Positions 1-12,379 of a stretch of 64,000 nucleotides of DNA are shown piece after piece. This DNA is from Bretschneidera sinensis. Taxonomy: Eukaryota > Streptophyta > Magnoliopsida > Brassicales > Akaniaceae. The stretch is taken from NCBI GenBank assembly GCA_023935145.1, contig CM043700.1, forward strand, positions 63,568,620 to 63,632,619, written 5' to 3'. How positions within the stretch are numbered: the first letter of the stretch is position 1; every line of letters starts with the position of its first letter. The notes under the pieces are model-generated. The model saw only the letters and a list, made by a program, of their open reading frames with translations, did not search any database and was not told the origin of the DNA. Both the position numbers and the translations under genes were made by a program.

Positions 1-1492
1 GATCTCTATAGATCTTCAAATCAAATACACAATTAGCTTCTCCCAAATCCTTCATTTTAAAATTGAAAGAACAACCATTCTTAAATGGTGACAAGCTCTT
101 ATCTTTCTAGCCTATAAATCATCAACATAGAATGATAAATTTCCAAATTTATCCTTGGACCTTTTACATATATACAATGATTCTCATCGATCATGTAAAC
201 TCATAAGTTTTCATATTTTGATGAAATCTCAAATACCATTATTTGGATGAATACTTAAGGCCATATACAAAACATTGGAGCTAGCATACTTTGCCTCTTG
301 GCCTTCTAACATAAAAACTATGGGTAGTTTAATGTAGATTTAGTCATGTTAACCTCATTTTACTGATTGGATACACTAACATGATTAGGATCTTTCATCT
401 AATAAAGCAAAAAGAAACTTGTCGATCTAACCCTATCTGAGGAAAAAACGATTTTAGGACATTGCTTCTATCAACTTCAGTCACTTCCAGTTGTTTATTT
501 ATCAATAAACACATCCTTTTGGAGTGTTCTCAGTATCTACTAAAGATACACCTCTATATTTTTTACCCCAACTTCCCAAACTTATGAGAATGGCCATGAA
601 CACAAGCAATTGACCCCCAAGGTCATCAATCGACTTAGAACATGTATCAGACCTATTCATAGTTAATTAAATAGCAGTAATTGATAGAAAAGGTATGTGG
701 TTAATCATATAGGAAGCAATTAACAATGAATCTCAATAGAGATAAATTGCGCCAATAATTTAACCATTTATAATTATGTATTATCTTATATCTCTCTGCA
801 ACAATGTTTTTTTCTAAATTTTTAAAGGAATGGACAACTCTTTTCTAAAACCCTTTCAAAAATGTCCTAAAACAATTCTTCTAGACCACAAAAGTCCAAA
901 TGAATTACTACAATGAGATCTTAGTTCTATGGTCTGTATCAAATGGTTCTTAGTTGTTTTATCAGCTAGACAAAGTTTACATGTAGGCAATAATAAAACT
1001 AGTGAGTGAGCCTAACATGCTATCACTAGTCAAAATATTTAAATATTTCAAACCCAATGTGTTCTAGTCTGGCTTGCCAAATAGTTTCGCATCAATAATT
1101 TACACTGAAAATAGATGCATAAATTAAAAAAACAACCACAATTATAATTATATTACAAAACACAAACCAAATAAAATGTTTTGAACCATTTAATACATCA
1201 ACTCAACAAATAAATCCGCTTCTAACAATACATCAACCCAACACCAAAGTAAATAACATTAAAAAAAAATTAGACCTAAAAGTGCTAAACACAAGAAACA
1301 ACTTCGTCAAATTAAAGTAAATATAGGACATTAGTAGGGCTCAGGTTTGACCACCAATCAACCTTAACTAATAGGTGTCAAAAACATTGTCTTCAACTCT
1401 TAAGTAGCTCTTCACATATATCCAACGTGCACTTTGCCAAATTTGACGGTACCCTACAATGCTTCCTATTCTCCAACTGCACAACATGCCCC

Positions 1493-2410
1493 TTATGAGT
1501 CTACAATCCACAAAGAATAATATTCAATAAGCAACACATAGCTAGAAATATAAGCATTAACCAAAGAAATAAAGTAGGGTAATACCTTCTTCGACTCAGT
1601 GCAATCCCGAGAAAAGTGACCCAGCTCACCACAATTGTAGCAACCTATTTTGGTCGTGTCTTTCTTACCACTGCACTTACCCCTCTTACGGTTCTTGGTC
1701 TTCTTGGATGCCAGAACATTCTCTTTTTGTTTCTCATACTTCAAGCCCAAAGACTTACGCAAGTTGAATTCAGCAACACAAGCTTGACCTGAATATTTAG
1801 CAGCCTCAAAGTGCTCATCTTTAAGTTTCAAGTGATGCACAATGTCATCAAAACTTTTAAGTTTCTCATTACGCATCATCTCAGCTTTCGTGTGCTCACA
1901 TTCCTTAAGCAGAGACTGAATTACTACATCAACCTCTTGTTCATCAGTTAGGGGGTAACCTTCAGCTTTAAATGCCTTTATCATGTTTGACATCTCAATA
2001 AGGTGTTGCCTCATCGAATGATCTAGGAACTTCTCATAGGTATAAAATTTTCCAGTGAGACACCTCAATTCAGCATAAAAACCTATGTATTTCTTTTTCA
2101 AGGCAACCAAGATTTCCCAAGCGGTGTCATACTTCACATGCTCATATGCGAAATCATCTTGCATATTACTCAGCATCATCATGTGAGCAATGCTATCATT
2201 CATTTTCCATTATGCATAAGCCTCATGATCTCTATCAATGTGAGTATAATTTCCTTGCTCAAGTTCACTCATGGTGTAGTTGATGATTTATTTAACAGCT
2301 AGTGCTTCAAAGATGCACTGAACTTTTTGGTGCCAAACTTCAAAGTTTTCACCATTCAGTTTTTCATCCTCATCTAACTCATCCTTTACAGCCTTAGGAT
2401 TCGAAACCAT
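1493..2410 (-). pseudogene. copia gag polyprotein (broken)
   Basis: The open part (2203-1493) encodes 236 residues with the alpha-helical copia gag core and a CCHC zinc knuckle (CYNCGELGHFSRDC, near residues 188-201). A likely original start lies upstream at 2410: reading in the same frame gives gag-like N-terminal sequence but meets two in-frame stops before the open part. After the knuckle the frame enters non-conserved sequence and stops, so the protease junction is lost. It would have coated the element RNA; as it stands it cannot make full-length Gag. Confidence 0.75.
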
Positions 2411-4383
2411 AGTCTAAATAACTACATGAAGACATATCACTAATTAAATACTAGCACACTCATAACCTTATTCACACATATTTATTTTTCAGTTAATTCA
2501 GATTAATTCAATGATAATTTTACTTAAGACAAGAAATCGAAAGTTCGCTATGCTCCCAATCATCTCCCATGTACAAAAGTTCAATCATCATAAATTTAGT
2601 CCAATCAGTGCAAAATTTAAGTCCTAAGTGAGAATTCATCTCAACTCTACAAACCTAGAATTCCACTCAATTCATGTATATTAAATACATTATATAACAT
2701 GCATATTGCATGATCATGAACATAATAAATCATAAGACATTCTTGAACGAAAACACTTTATTTCATTCATCATGCAAACAAAAAATATGTATAAAAGAAA
2801 GATCTAAGTTCCACTTCATTAACTTAGATTCATTCATACAAAACACGAGCTTCTAACATTGTCTACAATTTTTTTTTGTCATCTATAACTCGATTTCTTG
2901 TCTTAATCATCCAAGGATCCATATATCCTACAAAAAATTGAAAAAACTTGCACTATGGAGATTTGGAATAACTGTGGTAATACAACAATATGTCTCATTT
3001 CTGAAAGAAGGCAACGCACTTCTTCCAACTCCTACTCACTGGTGACCTTCATAAAACTATTTATAACTTTTCGATCATGCCTTAGATTAGTCTTCATAGT
3101 TTCCCATGCATCATCCGAAAGGACTCAAATAGGACTCGAGTCATAAAACATTTAGCAACAGTGAGATCTTTAACTATAATTTTATCTCACTCCTTTGCCA
3201 CTACATTTATGCGCATATCCATGTAAATTATGAATCCTTTTTATAAGTGGGATAACTCTAATATAAGTGACATGTTTACTACGTGTTAGAGTAATTAACA
3301 TGTGTAAGTATGTTAAACTGATACTCAATTAATTATTAAATTTATTCACATGATAATAAATATATGTGCTCACAATTTTTGATTGAATTCGATTTTAACC
3401 ATAGAGAAAAAAAAACAGAAATCCATTACCGTAGAGAAAAAACAGAAATCCAGGAGCTTTCATGAACTCCCACTAGATACTGACCCCATAAAAAAATCAA
3501 GCTCAAAAATAGGTTTGCCGCAATCAAATAAAGGGAAAATATTGATTTTAAAAATGTTCTATTTTTTTAAAAAATAATTATTTAATTAATTTCTATTCAA
3601 AAATTCTAGAAAAAAAGTATAGAAAAATCAAAAGTATTTTCTGAATAAAACATAATTTTCGCACCATCAAAATAACAGCCGCCATACGTTCCCACTTGCC
3701 GGTGTGGTTTGGATGGTGGAGACTATTCATAACACACCCAGAACCAAAACAGTCACAGCCTTGGCGCGTGCAAGACACACACCGCCTTAACGGCGTTTGA
3801 TGATGGCCAAATCGACGGCGCACGCTTCATCTGGCGGTGAGGAATACGGTGGTGGTCTCTGTTTGTGGTTTTGGTCACTTGAAAAATAAGAGAGTGAGTT
3901 CACTCTCCCATGACACGTGACTTTTACTGTTCTGGAGTTTGTCTTCAACCTCCAGACTTGAGTGTTTGGCCGAAAATGACCAAAACTTTCGGGGCCTTCC
4001 TCTACATATCTCCAAAAAATGTGTGCAATATACCGTTGAAAAGCTTACAAAATTATCTTTCCAACTGTATAAATCATGTGTCATGAAATTAAACATACAA
4101 TTTATGAAAAAATTTCAAAAGTTTCGGGTCTTATGATTAAGGTTTCAATTTTTTCTCTCCTCCATGAGAGTTAGACCTCAAGATTTTTTAGATGTCATCT
4201 ATATACTATAGACTACATTATTCTAGAAAATTATGGTATATAGTAAAGAAATAAACTATTTGCCATTTTCAACCATTAAAGCTCCATAATTTCGGGTTTT
4301 AAGAATGTTCATTCATTTTCTACCAATTCTACACATACAATCATATTCATAAATTATTTAAAAACCCAAAGAACATATAACCT
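2411..4383. other. unusually long leader between copia gag and PBS; no gene seen
   Basis: About 2 kb separates the gag start from the PBS, far more than a typical copia leader of tens to hundreds of bases. Short open frames here (for example 2955-3146 and 3593-3823) show no recognisable domain. The stretch 3590-4140 is more GC-rich and may be an unrecognised insertion or captured sequence. No terminal repeats were found. Confidence 0.4.
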
Positions 4384-4781
4384 GGCTCTGATACCAATGT
4401 AAATAAGTTTCACAGGGGAATATCGGGTACTTACAGATTCGACTAGAAATCTTCTAGTATTTGAACTCATTTTCGATTCTTTACGCTTCAATCTCATCGG
4501 AGGTCGGACATGAAATCACAATATAAGAAATCACATTCTTGTCATAACCCAAGAACTTTATGTCTCTTTAAAGGAAGTTCTTTCTCTTAAGTCTCTTTCT
4601 CTCTCTAAGAAATAGATTTTTCAACAGTTTTTCCTCTCTTGCATTTACATATATTTATACTCGAGAGTGGGATTGGCTATTTTCAATTAAATAACCAAGA
4701 GAGGCATTGATTCAACTAAAAGTTGCATGGTTCATCTATGTCTCTTGGTTCATACTTAAATGGATGGGTCAGGTCGCCCAT

Positions 4782-6167
4782 TGATGAGTGTCAAATATCG
4801 CATATTTTGACCCTTTAATTTACATTTATTAGCTTAGAAATTTGTTACTTTGAGTTGTTTTCTTTGTTTTACAGGTTTACAAGCTTGGAAAGAAGTTTCA
4901 CTAAATTGCTAGAATTGCTCGTGCAAATCAGCCATTTTTTAGGATTAAACTGTATTGATTTAGGAAGAACCAGAAGATGAACCATATATGCTTGGAAAGA
5001 TCCGGATGTCTATTTTCTGGGAAATTTTATGGATCAATAAAATGATTTTTCTGGAGAAAGTTATGGCAGTTTTAGTAGACAAGGTCAGACTGTGCATGAT
5101 TTCAACGTGACAGATCAGCCATTTTTGAGGATTTAACCGTATTGATTCAGGAAGAACCATGAGATGAGCTATATATGCTTGGAAAGATCCGGATGTCTAT
5201 TTTCTGGAGAATTTTACGGATCAATAAAATGATTTTTCTAGAGAAATTTATGACAGTTTTAGTAGACAAATGTCAAAGAGCAAAAACTGGAATCTGCAGT
5301 ATCCCACATCGGATTGGAAGCATATTGCACTTGTGATATTTCCCTATATAAGCCCTTCTTCACTTCATCTTTAATGTACAATTCCTGAGCCACTTTGGTG
5401 TTTATCGATGGACATCCGCTAGCATTCTGGTGGATCTTGAAGGCTTTGTCACCACGAAGGGAAGCACCGCCCGTTAGCGAGTGAAATTTCTCCCATGTAA
5501 AGTTATTTATTTATTTACATTTAGTTGTTTTAGTTAAATGTTTAACACTTTTATTATAAATTGTAGTTTCATAGTTATGAGTGGCTAGACTCTTCAGCTA
5601 AGGTTGAAGATGAAGCCCCGCCGTTGTTTGGCGTAGTAGTTCAGATTTGCTTGTACAAATCTGACAATTTTAGTATAAATGTTCTGTCAATTATTTGAGT
5701 TAATCTTATAACTGATTGAGTTTAAATTGTCTGTTGGATATTCCTTGTGTTTCATTTGATGGATACATTGAATGCTTTTCGATTAAATTGGATTTCCTTT
5801 GTTATTTGTTGAGAGTGGATACATTGGATGCTTTTGGTTTAGTTGGGATATTCTTTGTTTTTTGTCTTATAGTTGGATTCATGGAATGTTTTGATAGGTT
5901 ATATTTTTAGAACATATATGCTTAACTTCGGTGGGGTGGATTTAGAAACCTTAGTGTTTTAATTATTAGTTTTTAAAAATCAATTTAGTTTAATTTTAAT
6001 TTCTTTTGTAAATTATCATCTGAAATTCGGAACTAGGTTAAGATAGAGTTATTTTAGATTGAAAATATACTTTCACAACGCAATTCCCTATGGATTCGGC
6101 CTCGCATTTGCATAATGCTATACTGCAAACGACTCGTACGCTTACGAGTAATTTAAAACTCACAACA
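4782..6167 (+). mobile_element. solo LTR (1,386 bp, probably Ty3/gypsy or LARD) with TSD CCCAT
   Basis: The block begins TGATGAGTGTCAAATATCG and ends CTCACAACA. It is flanked by identical 5-bp CCCAT at 4777-4781 and 6168-6172. Without it the flanks form one continuous copia LTR. It holds a TCCCACATCGG box and a CCCTATATAAGCCC TATA box (about 5342-5356), so its sense is plus. The closing segment, with a repeated 'acgactcgtacgcttacg' style, resembles ends of plant gypsy LTRs. No internal coding region remains, as expected after LTR-LTR recombination. Confidence 0.75.
4929..5275 (+). repeat. 184-bp tandem duplication inside the solo LTR
   Basis: Two copies starting at about 4929 and 5113 share CAGCCATTTTT, the segment TATATGCTTGGAAAGATCC and AATAAAATGATTTTTCT, with scattered substitutions. 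It lies in the U3 part, upstream of the TATA box. Confidence 0.8.
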
Positions 6168-6205
6168 CCCATCATGGGTGCCCAACCCGACCTAGATTTC
6201 CTACA

Positions 6206-7477
6206 TTATATTTAGAGAGCTAAGTGTATTAGTTTTTAAACCTGTTTATAATAATATGAAAAAATAATTATTGAACCGAGAGAGAATTATTAATGATAGA
6301 TGATTTGAATTGTCAAACAACATAAAAATGAAGAGTAAAGAACTCAATAAATTTAGTATGAATTTTACCTTTCAGATGGGTTTTCCCATTTCACTCATAT
6401 TTGACAAAATGATTATTTTATCTTTTAGGCAGGTTTTCCCATTTCAATCATATTTGACAAAATGATTATTTTATCTCCACTCGTGCTCACGTTTCGGAGA
6501 ATAGATTTTTACCCAAAAGTTAGAAATGTCTTTAAAAATTCTCTTCCTCTGTGGATGTTGAAATAACAAACTAAGTGCAAGTTGAGTGGACTTTTTTAGC
6601 TATAAATTCCGCGTGAGTTGAAACAGTTGAAGAACATGGGAGTCTCAAGAGGCCACAGGTTCTCGGTTGAAAACTGAGCACACCATACCATCGTCAAGTG
6701 TAGATTAGAACAAAACAAGGTAGGATTTGTCGTATTAATACGAAAAGTGCCACCTTTCATTCCCAAGATTATGTTATGAAACTTTGTCGCCTGGGATTTC
6801 GACCCATTGATTTCATATTAACAACACTAGAACTGGGCCCACATTTTACGCGGGCTCAAACCTTTTTTATTTTAAGTTCTCTCTTGGTCTTCAAATTTCA
6901 AGCCAACTTAACCATTTTTCCGTTGTATGGATTTCAATTCTTTTTTTTCTTCTCTTAAGCTATTTTTTTATGCCACGCGGTATTCATATAGATTTTCATT
7001 CCGTACACAGCTTTGCTTAATTTTAAGAGAATTTTGGATTTAAAATTTAACAACATTTTTTGGATGGGAGTAAGAAGAAATAGATTCCTTCGCGTGTCTA
7101 GGAGGTTTTTTAAATGATGGGAATGAAATTTAAGTGTTGCCTCAAACCCTATATTTACCTCCAAAACCCAATAGTTAGAGTTCTCTCAACTAAATTAAAA
7201 AGGTGTTTGAAGAACTTTTATTTATTTTGATATTTTGATTCAAAATATCAAAACTTATATATAGTTAATAATTAAAGGTATTTTTCAGCTTTTACTCTTT
7301 CATTGTTACATATGCATTTCATCAGTTCCATTCTTCATCCTTTTTCCCTTTCAATTATATCATGACATCCGACAGAGGAAGGTTAACCACTTAGTCCACT
7401 TCTTTTTACTTTACTTTCCATTACTTTTCATTCTCTTAAAATTCATTCCATTTCATCTTTTTATATTTAAAGCCTAC
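6206..7477. other. AT-rich intergenic stretch, no gene seen
   Basis: Short frames only, none with a recognisable domain. A short direct repeat (caggttttcccatttcaatcat type) occurs near 6375 and 6430. The stretch ends at the target site of the LTR element beginning at 7483. Confidence 0.5.
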
Positions 7478-7482
7478 GTCAT

Positions 7483-8214
7483 TGATATGGCCCAAAATAC
7501 TCCGGCCCAAACAAGCTCCAGGCCCAACAGATAACCCCAACTCCAGCCCAAACAAGCTCCGGGCCCAACAGATAACCCCAACTCCAGCCCAAGTAAACTC
7601 CAGGCCTAACAAAATGCTCCGACCCAATGGGTTTTCAGGCCCAAATATATTCCAGGACCAGTGAACTCCCCGGCCTAATGATCGGCCCAGTAGGTGCTCC
7701 AGTCCAACATATTCCGGCCCAACAATTTTTTCGCCCAATGGAGGACAACCCAGCAAGCCTGCACCTAAGCCACCCTGTAGCTACGCTACGGCCACCCTGT
7801 AGCCACCCTACGGCCACTGTTCCACGCCACCCTACGACTTGCAGTAGCCCTACAGCGCCCCCTACCTGGGCTTGTAATCATACCCTCCCCACTGGCAAAC
7901 CACTATAAATGAGCCAAGGTATGGATTTCACCGATTCATTCGCACACTTCTGCACTTATACTCCAATTGCTTAAAGCCCTCGGTTCCTTTTGAGCCATCG
8001 GCTTCTCCTTCAAATCCTTGCTAACTTAAGCTTCGGAGTGCCCTCGGGGGTCTCCCCCTCCCCCTCCTTCCGAGGACTTTTAGTTCACCTCCGTTACCTG
8101 TGCAGGGCCCATGCTACATCAGCTCCTAGGCCGCATCCTCACCCAAGCCACGTCAACATCCAGGCCACATCCTCATCTAAGCCACGTCAGCACCAACAGT
8201 TAACGGCATCAACA
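7483..8214 (+). repeat. 5' LTR, 732 bp
   Basis: It pairs with 13478-14182 and carries an extra partial repeat of the 'caggcccaacagataacccc' type. It contains ACTATAAATGAG (TATA box, about 7901-7911) on the plus strand. Confidence 0.85.
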
Positions 8215-8217
8215 GAC

Positions 8218-8235
8218 TGGCGCCGTCCGTGGGAA
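8218..8235 (+). promoter_or_regulatory. primer-binding site of the LTR element
   Basis: TGGCGCCGTCCGTGGGAA three bases after the LTR end. It is typical of plant Ty3/gypsy elements, not the Met-tRNA site of copia. Confidence 0.75.
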
Positions 8236-8545
8236 ACCACAATCTCTCGCCACAGTGAGAGCGAAGAAGTAAAAAGAACTCATATGTCACGATGCCGCCA
8301 AGAAACAATATCAGAAGAACCAACAAGGAAGCTCCAACAGCATGTTCGGCTCCTATCCGAGGTAGTGCTCGCAGTCAACAATCTAGATCCAGGTTCCCCG
8401 CGACCCCAAGCATGCCACCCCCGGGTCGAGCAGAAGACCCTCTGCCAAAGAGCAGCGCCCTCACCTCTCAGGAACCAACTCTCCTAATTAACAGTAAAAT
8501 GTAAAGGTAAGAGTTTAATAAAGTTCGAAGTTTGAATTCCGAAAT

Positions 8546-8551
8546 TTTATT
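8546..8551 (-). terminator. poly(A) signal AATAAA of the antisense gene
   Basis: The minus strand reads CTCAATAAAATTTCGG about 95 bp past the antisense stop. The position agrees with a 3' UTR end. Confidence 0.5.
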
Positions 8552-8646
8552 GAGTTAAAAAGAAGTACAAAAGTTAGGCACTATCGACCCCAAGTACAAA
8601 AACAAAAGTTTATTCTAGAGAGGCAGGAACCTTGTGGACCTCGTCA

Positions 8647-10564
8647 TCACTCATCCGCTCTGACCTCGTCATCTCCTGCCTCCCTGACCTCACCCTCTAG
8701 GGCAGGCTGGGTCTCACTCCCCAGTCCCTCATGAGCGCCGGCATTGGCAGCCTCCTCTGCACCCCCTGCTAAAGAAGCGGCATCGAACCCCTCTGAATCG
8801 GCCGCCAAGTCAAGACCTAAGAAGTCCACCTCTGGGAAAAGAAGCACAACCCTTCTCTTGGCTTCATTGAAACCTTCGTCAAGGATGCCTCATTCTCCAC
8901 GGACCGACGGCAGACTTCTTCTAGTTCCTCCCTCAGGACCTCCTCAGTTTGATGCCAATAATCCCTCTCAAAGAGTACCTCTGCTCTGTCCCTTTCTGCC
9001 ATCTCGAGAGAAAAAGACAAGTCATAGGCTAAATTTTAGGATTCCTCCAATTTGAGCTGAGTCTTGGCAGATGATCAGCCATATCCAGGGTACGCTGAGA
9101 AAGCACCCCAACCTAAAAAGAGTAGCCTCATCAGAAACAGTCGAAATATGTGGGCCAACCAAAAGGCGAAACAAGCGATACCTGAGAAAAAACGACCTTC
9201 GCGGCCGAGCACAGCGACTCGATGGGCGTCGACGAAACGTCCACAATGTCGCGAGGAGGGATCCCCAGCACCAAGTGCTTGCGAGCAACTTTAGGGTGGG
9301 CGAACACGGAATCATCCATCCTTAAAGCCCACTGAGGAGTAAAGAGGGCGGCCATCCTAGACCCTTCCTGGGGCAAAGACGCCCTTTTAGGAGGAGTGGG
9401 TGCGACTGGGTCCACCCGTTCTTTAGGAGCCGGGGGCCTCGGGGAACTATCCGCTGGAATTGGAGCCACATATGGGACTTTGGCCTTTTTCTTCTGCTCG
9501 AATCCATTAGTTTTTGCGGCCCTCTTCTTTTAGCGAGCTAGACACCTAGCCATCGCCGCCATCTCCATGTCTACACGAAAAGAGAAGCATTAAAGACTTG
9601 GAGAAAAAAGGTAAAATTTCTATGAACTAGTAAACCAACGGCTACCATGCTCAAGGCTCAGGGGAAGGCTGGGAGGACACAGGTCGTGCCTGTGGAGTTC
9701 TTCGTTATCTCCGAGCACCTTGATATCCAAGGGTGCGGCCAGCATCGCCCTCAATGTCTCCTGCTCACGAGGCAATAGGTGTGGCTTTTTGCATTTACTG
9801 ACATGCTCCAGACTCCAATTGAGAGGGACATCGAAGCTCTCAGTGCTACGAACAAAGAAAAAGCCTCCCTTCCACCTCTTTATGGAAGAAGACTTCTCCT
9901 TCAGTACGCTCTTCCCCCACCTCGAGCTAACAATGACCCATCCCGAATGACCAAGCAAGGCTAGCTGAAAATGGGCCTTGAATACGTTGATATTCATCAC
10001 CCTTCCGACCTTCTGGCACACGGTAATGAATGCCAAGATCAGTCGGACCGAATTGGGCACCGGTTGGCTTAGCCCGATGCCAAAGTATCTAAGTATCAAA
10101 CAGAGGAACGGGTGGAGAGGAAGCCTGAGCCCAACCTTAAGCTGATGTTCATAGATACACAGCTCATAAGGCACCCGGCTCGACAGGGCATCGCAGGCCC
10201 TCTCCCTACCTTCGGAGGCCCTCATATGAAACTCCAGGGGGATCCTATATTTGACCCTCGTCCTCACGAGGCTAGCCTCTTCCAATACACTTGGAATGGA
10301 ATTCGCTTCGAACATCCATTCCTCCCTCTCAGTGTCCAGGGCGTCATCTCTAATAACCATTGACGCCCGGACGTCCCCCTCTCTAGATGTTTCTGTCTCC
10401 TCGCTCTCTCCTTCGTCTCCCTCATATGGCACGAAAGGCTGGCCTTCTCCCCTAGGAGCCACCTCCTGAGAGGAGACTCCATCACTAAAAGAAACACCTA
10501 TCGCTTCCTTTAACTCCCTGGATAGAGCTCCGCTAGTATCACTACCATCAGACATCTTACTCAC
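8647..10564 (-). pseudogene. antisense gene of the LTR element, Transposase_28 ('putative gypsy type transposon', PF04195)-like, broken
   Basis: The longest open part (10564-9620, 314 residues) has an acidic Ser/Glu-rich N-terminus, then a segment around residues 110-185 with IPLEF, LKVGLRLPLHPF and SQPVPNSVR. These match my memory of the plant retroelement extra-ORF domain PF04195. A likely intron follows (acceptor CGTGTAG near 9570). The next exon runs through MARCLAR, then an in-frame TAA, then a Lys/Arg-rich and Pro-rich region (open 9469-9131), a TGA, a coiled-coil-like part (ERDRAEVLFERDYW, 9020-8817) and an acidic C-terminus (8847-8647). At least two nonsense changes plus a frame change make it a pseudogene. 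Its orientation opposes the LTRs. The biochemical role of the family is unknown to me. Confidence 0.65.
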
Positions 10565-10690
10565 CTAGGAAGAAAAAACTTTTGTGGAAGACTCCTAACA
10601 ATGTCGAGCGCTCTCGAACTCTCTAGCTAAACCGATACTCTTAAAATCTCTCAAAAATGCAAAGTGAAGACTGAAGAAAGAGGGAACTCG

Positions 10691-10700
10691 CTTATATAGA
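10691..10700 (-). promoter_or_regulatory. TATA box of the antisense gene
   Basis: The minus strand reads CTCTATATAAGCGAG here, about 127 bp upstream of the antisense ATG at 10564, with a CT-rich leader after it. The spacing fits a plant core promoter, so the antisense gene appears to have its own promoter rather than using an LTR. Confidence 0.6.
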
Positions 10701-10977
10701 GGTTGTGACAGCAGAAACGAGAAACGTCAATCCACATGTCAGATGAAAGGACGCGCCCCCTACTGTTCACCAGGCGCCATTTCCAGTCCCCAAGGTGCCA
10801 GGTGTCGCTAAAGCACACCTTCTGCTGTAACCAACGCGCCGCCATTTCTTGTCAGCCACCATCGTTTGTCACGCCTACTAAAAGGTAAACCTATTAGGCC
10901 CAGAGTGGACAAAAAAGCCCACCTGCGCAGGCAAGAGGAAGCTACACGAACATGATTTCTCTAAGTCTTGATCGCTC

Positions 10978-12240
10978 GGCCGTATTCTCCAAAGTCCGAG
11001 CGTATGAGCTGCGTTGCATACGCTCGACCATGTTTTCTCCAATGATTCTCCAAAATCCGAGCCTTGCCCAATGCTCGGTCGTATTCTCCAAAGTCCGAGC
11101 GTATGAGCTGCTTTGCATACGCTTGACCATGTTTTCTCCAAGGATTCTCCAAAGTCCGAGCCTTGCCCAACGCTCGGTCGTATTCTCCAAAGTCCGAGCG
11201 TATGAGCTGCGTTGCATACGCTCGGCTATGTTTTCTCCAAAAGTCCGAGCCTTGCCAACGCTCGGTCGTATTCTCAAAAGTTCGAGCATATGATCTGCGT
11301 TGCATACACTCGACCATGTTTTCTCCAAGGATTCTCCAAAAGTCCGAGGCTTGCCAACACTCGGCCTTATTCTCCAAAGTCCGAGCGTATGAGCTGCGTT
11401 GCATACACTCGACCATGTTTTCTCCAAGGATTCTCCAAAAGTCCAAGCCTTGCTAACCTCGATCGTATTCTCCAAAGTCCGAGCGTATGAGCTGCGTTGC
11501 ATACGCTCGGCCATGTTTTCTCCAAGGATTCTCCAAAAGTCCGAGCCTTGCCAACGCTCGGTCGTATTCTCCAAAGTCCGAACATATGAGCTGTGTTGCA
11601 TACACTTGGCCATATTTTCTCCAAGGATTCTCCAAAAGTCCGAACCTTACCAACGCTCGGCCGTATTCTCCAAATTCGGAACGTATGAGCTGCGTTGCAT
11701 ACGCTCAGTCATGTTTTCTCCAAGGATTCTCCAAAAGTCTGAGCCTTGCCAACGCTCGGCCGTATTCTCCAAAGTCCGAGCGTATGAGCTACGTTGCATA
11801 CACTCGGCCATGTTTTCTCTAAGGGTTCTCCAAAAGTCCGAGCCTTGCCAACACTCAGCCGTATTCTCCAAAGTCCGAGCGTATGAGCTGCGTTGTATAT
11901 GCTCGGCCATGTTTTCTCCTAGGATTCTCCAAAAGTCCGAGCTTTGGCAACGCTCGGTCGTATTCTCCAAAGTCCGAGAGTATGAGCTGCGTTGCATACG
12001 CTTGGCCATGTTTTCTCCAATGATTCTCCAAAGTCCGAGCCTTGCCCAACACTCGGCCGTATTCTCCAAAGTCTGAGCGTATGAGCTGCGCTGTATACGC
12101 TCTGCCACGTTTGCTCCAAGTTCTCCAAAAAGTCTGAGCTTTGTCTAACGCTCGGCCAAGTTCTCCATAAGTCCTAGCCTTATCTAAAGCCCGAGCGCAC
12201 GAGCTGCGCTGCAGACACTCGGACTTATTCTCCAAGGTTC
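10978..12240 (+). repeat. 99-bp minisatellite, 12 copies plus a degenerate tail, each with a hairpin
   Basis: Units start (at GTATTCTCC) at about 10982, 11081, 11180, 11268, 11367, 11465, 11564, 11663, 11762, 11861, 11960 and 12059. The period is 99 bp except one 88-bp and one 98-bp unit. Each unit contains GAGCGTATG, a 10-base spacer AGCTGCGTTG, then CATACGCTC: a 9-bp perfect stem in good copies. Each also has two related sub-motifs, TATTCTCCAAAGTCCGAG and GATTCTCCAAAAGTCCGAG. The tail 12115-12240 is diverged. Because 99 is a multiple of three, open frames of over 200 codons arise on both strands; I do not regard them as genes. Confidence 0.9.
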
Positions 12241-12379
12241 AGACGTTTCACAAACACTATACCAAGGCTGCTCCTAATACAGGCATTTGAAACTTCTCTC
12301 AGGTTTCAGCAAAATCAACATCAATTTATTCATACAAGTATAAAAAGCAGGGATAATATCATACGAAGACAAAGATTGA

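Larger units (their letters stand above)
1..6205 (-). mobile_element. decayed Ty1/copia LTR retrotransposon (left end outside window), 5' LTR split by a solo LTR
   Basis: Read on the minus strand, the order is 5' LTR, a PBS, a long leader, gag, then degraded pol running off the left window edge. The PBS (positions 4384-4396, reads TGGTATCAGAGCC on the minus strand) matches the initiator-Met tRNA site usual for copia. The LTR boundary next to it is at 4398 (plus-strand TGTAAATAAG). The other boundary is probably at 6205 (plus strand ends CCTACA), giving a roughly 417-bp LTR once the 4782-6167 insertion is removed. A TATA-like TATAAATA lies in the LTR near 4655. The first 300 bases read on the minus strand as reverse transcriptase with frameshifts (a YVDDL-like motif, then MKDLGEAN). 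The 3' LTR is outside the window, so no target duplication can be checked. Confidence 0.7.

Noticed and set aside
7436..7908. Proline-rich and glycine-rich frames of up to 106 codons
   Set aside because: They lie in LTR sequence made of repeated CAGGCCCAACA-like units, and the same frames recur in the other LTR at 13.4-13.9 kb.
10942..12108. Long open frames (up to 225 codons) on both strands across the 99-bp repeats
   Set aside because: The unit is exactly 33 codons, so any stop-free frame of one unit stays open across the array. Several frames on both strands are open at once and the peptides have no domain.
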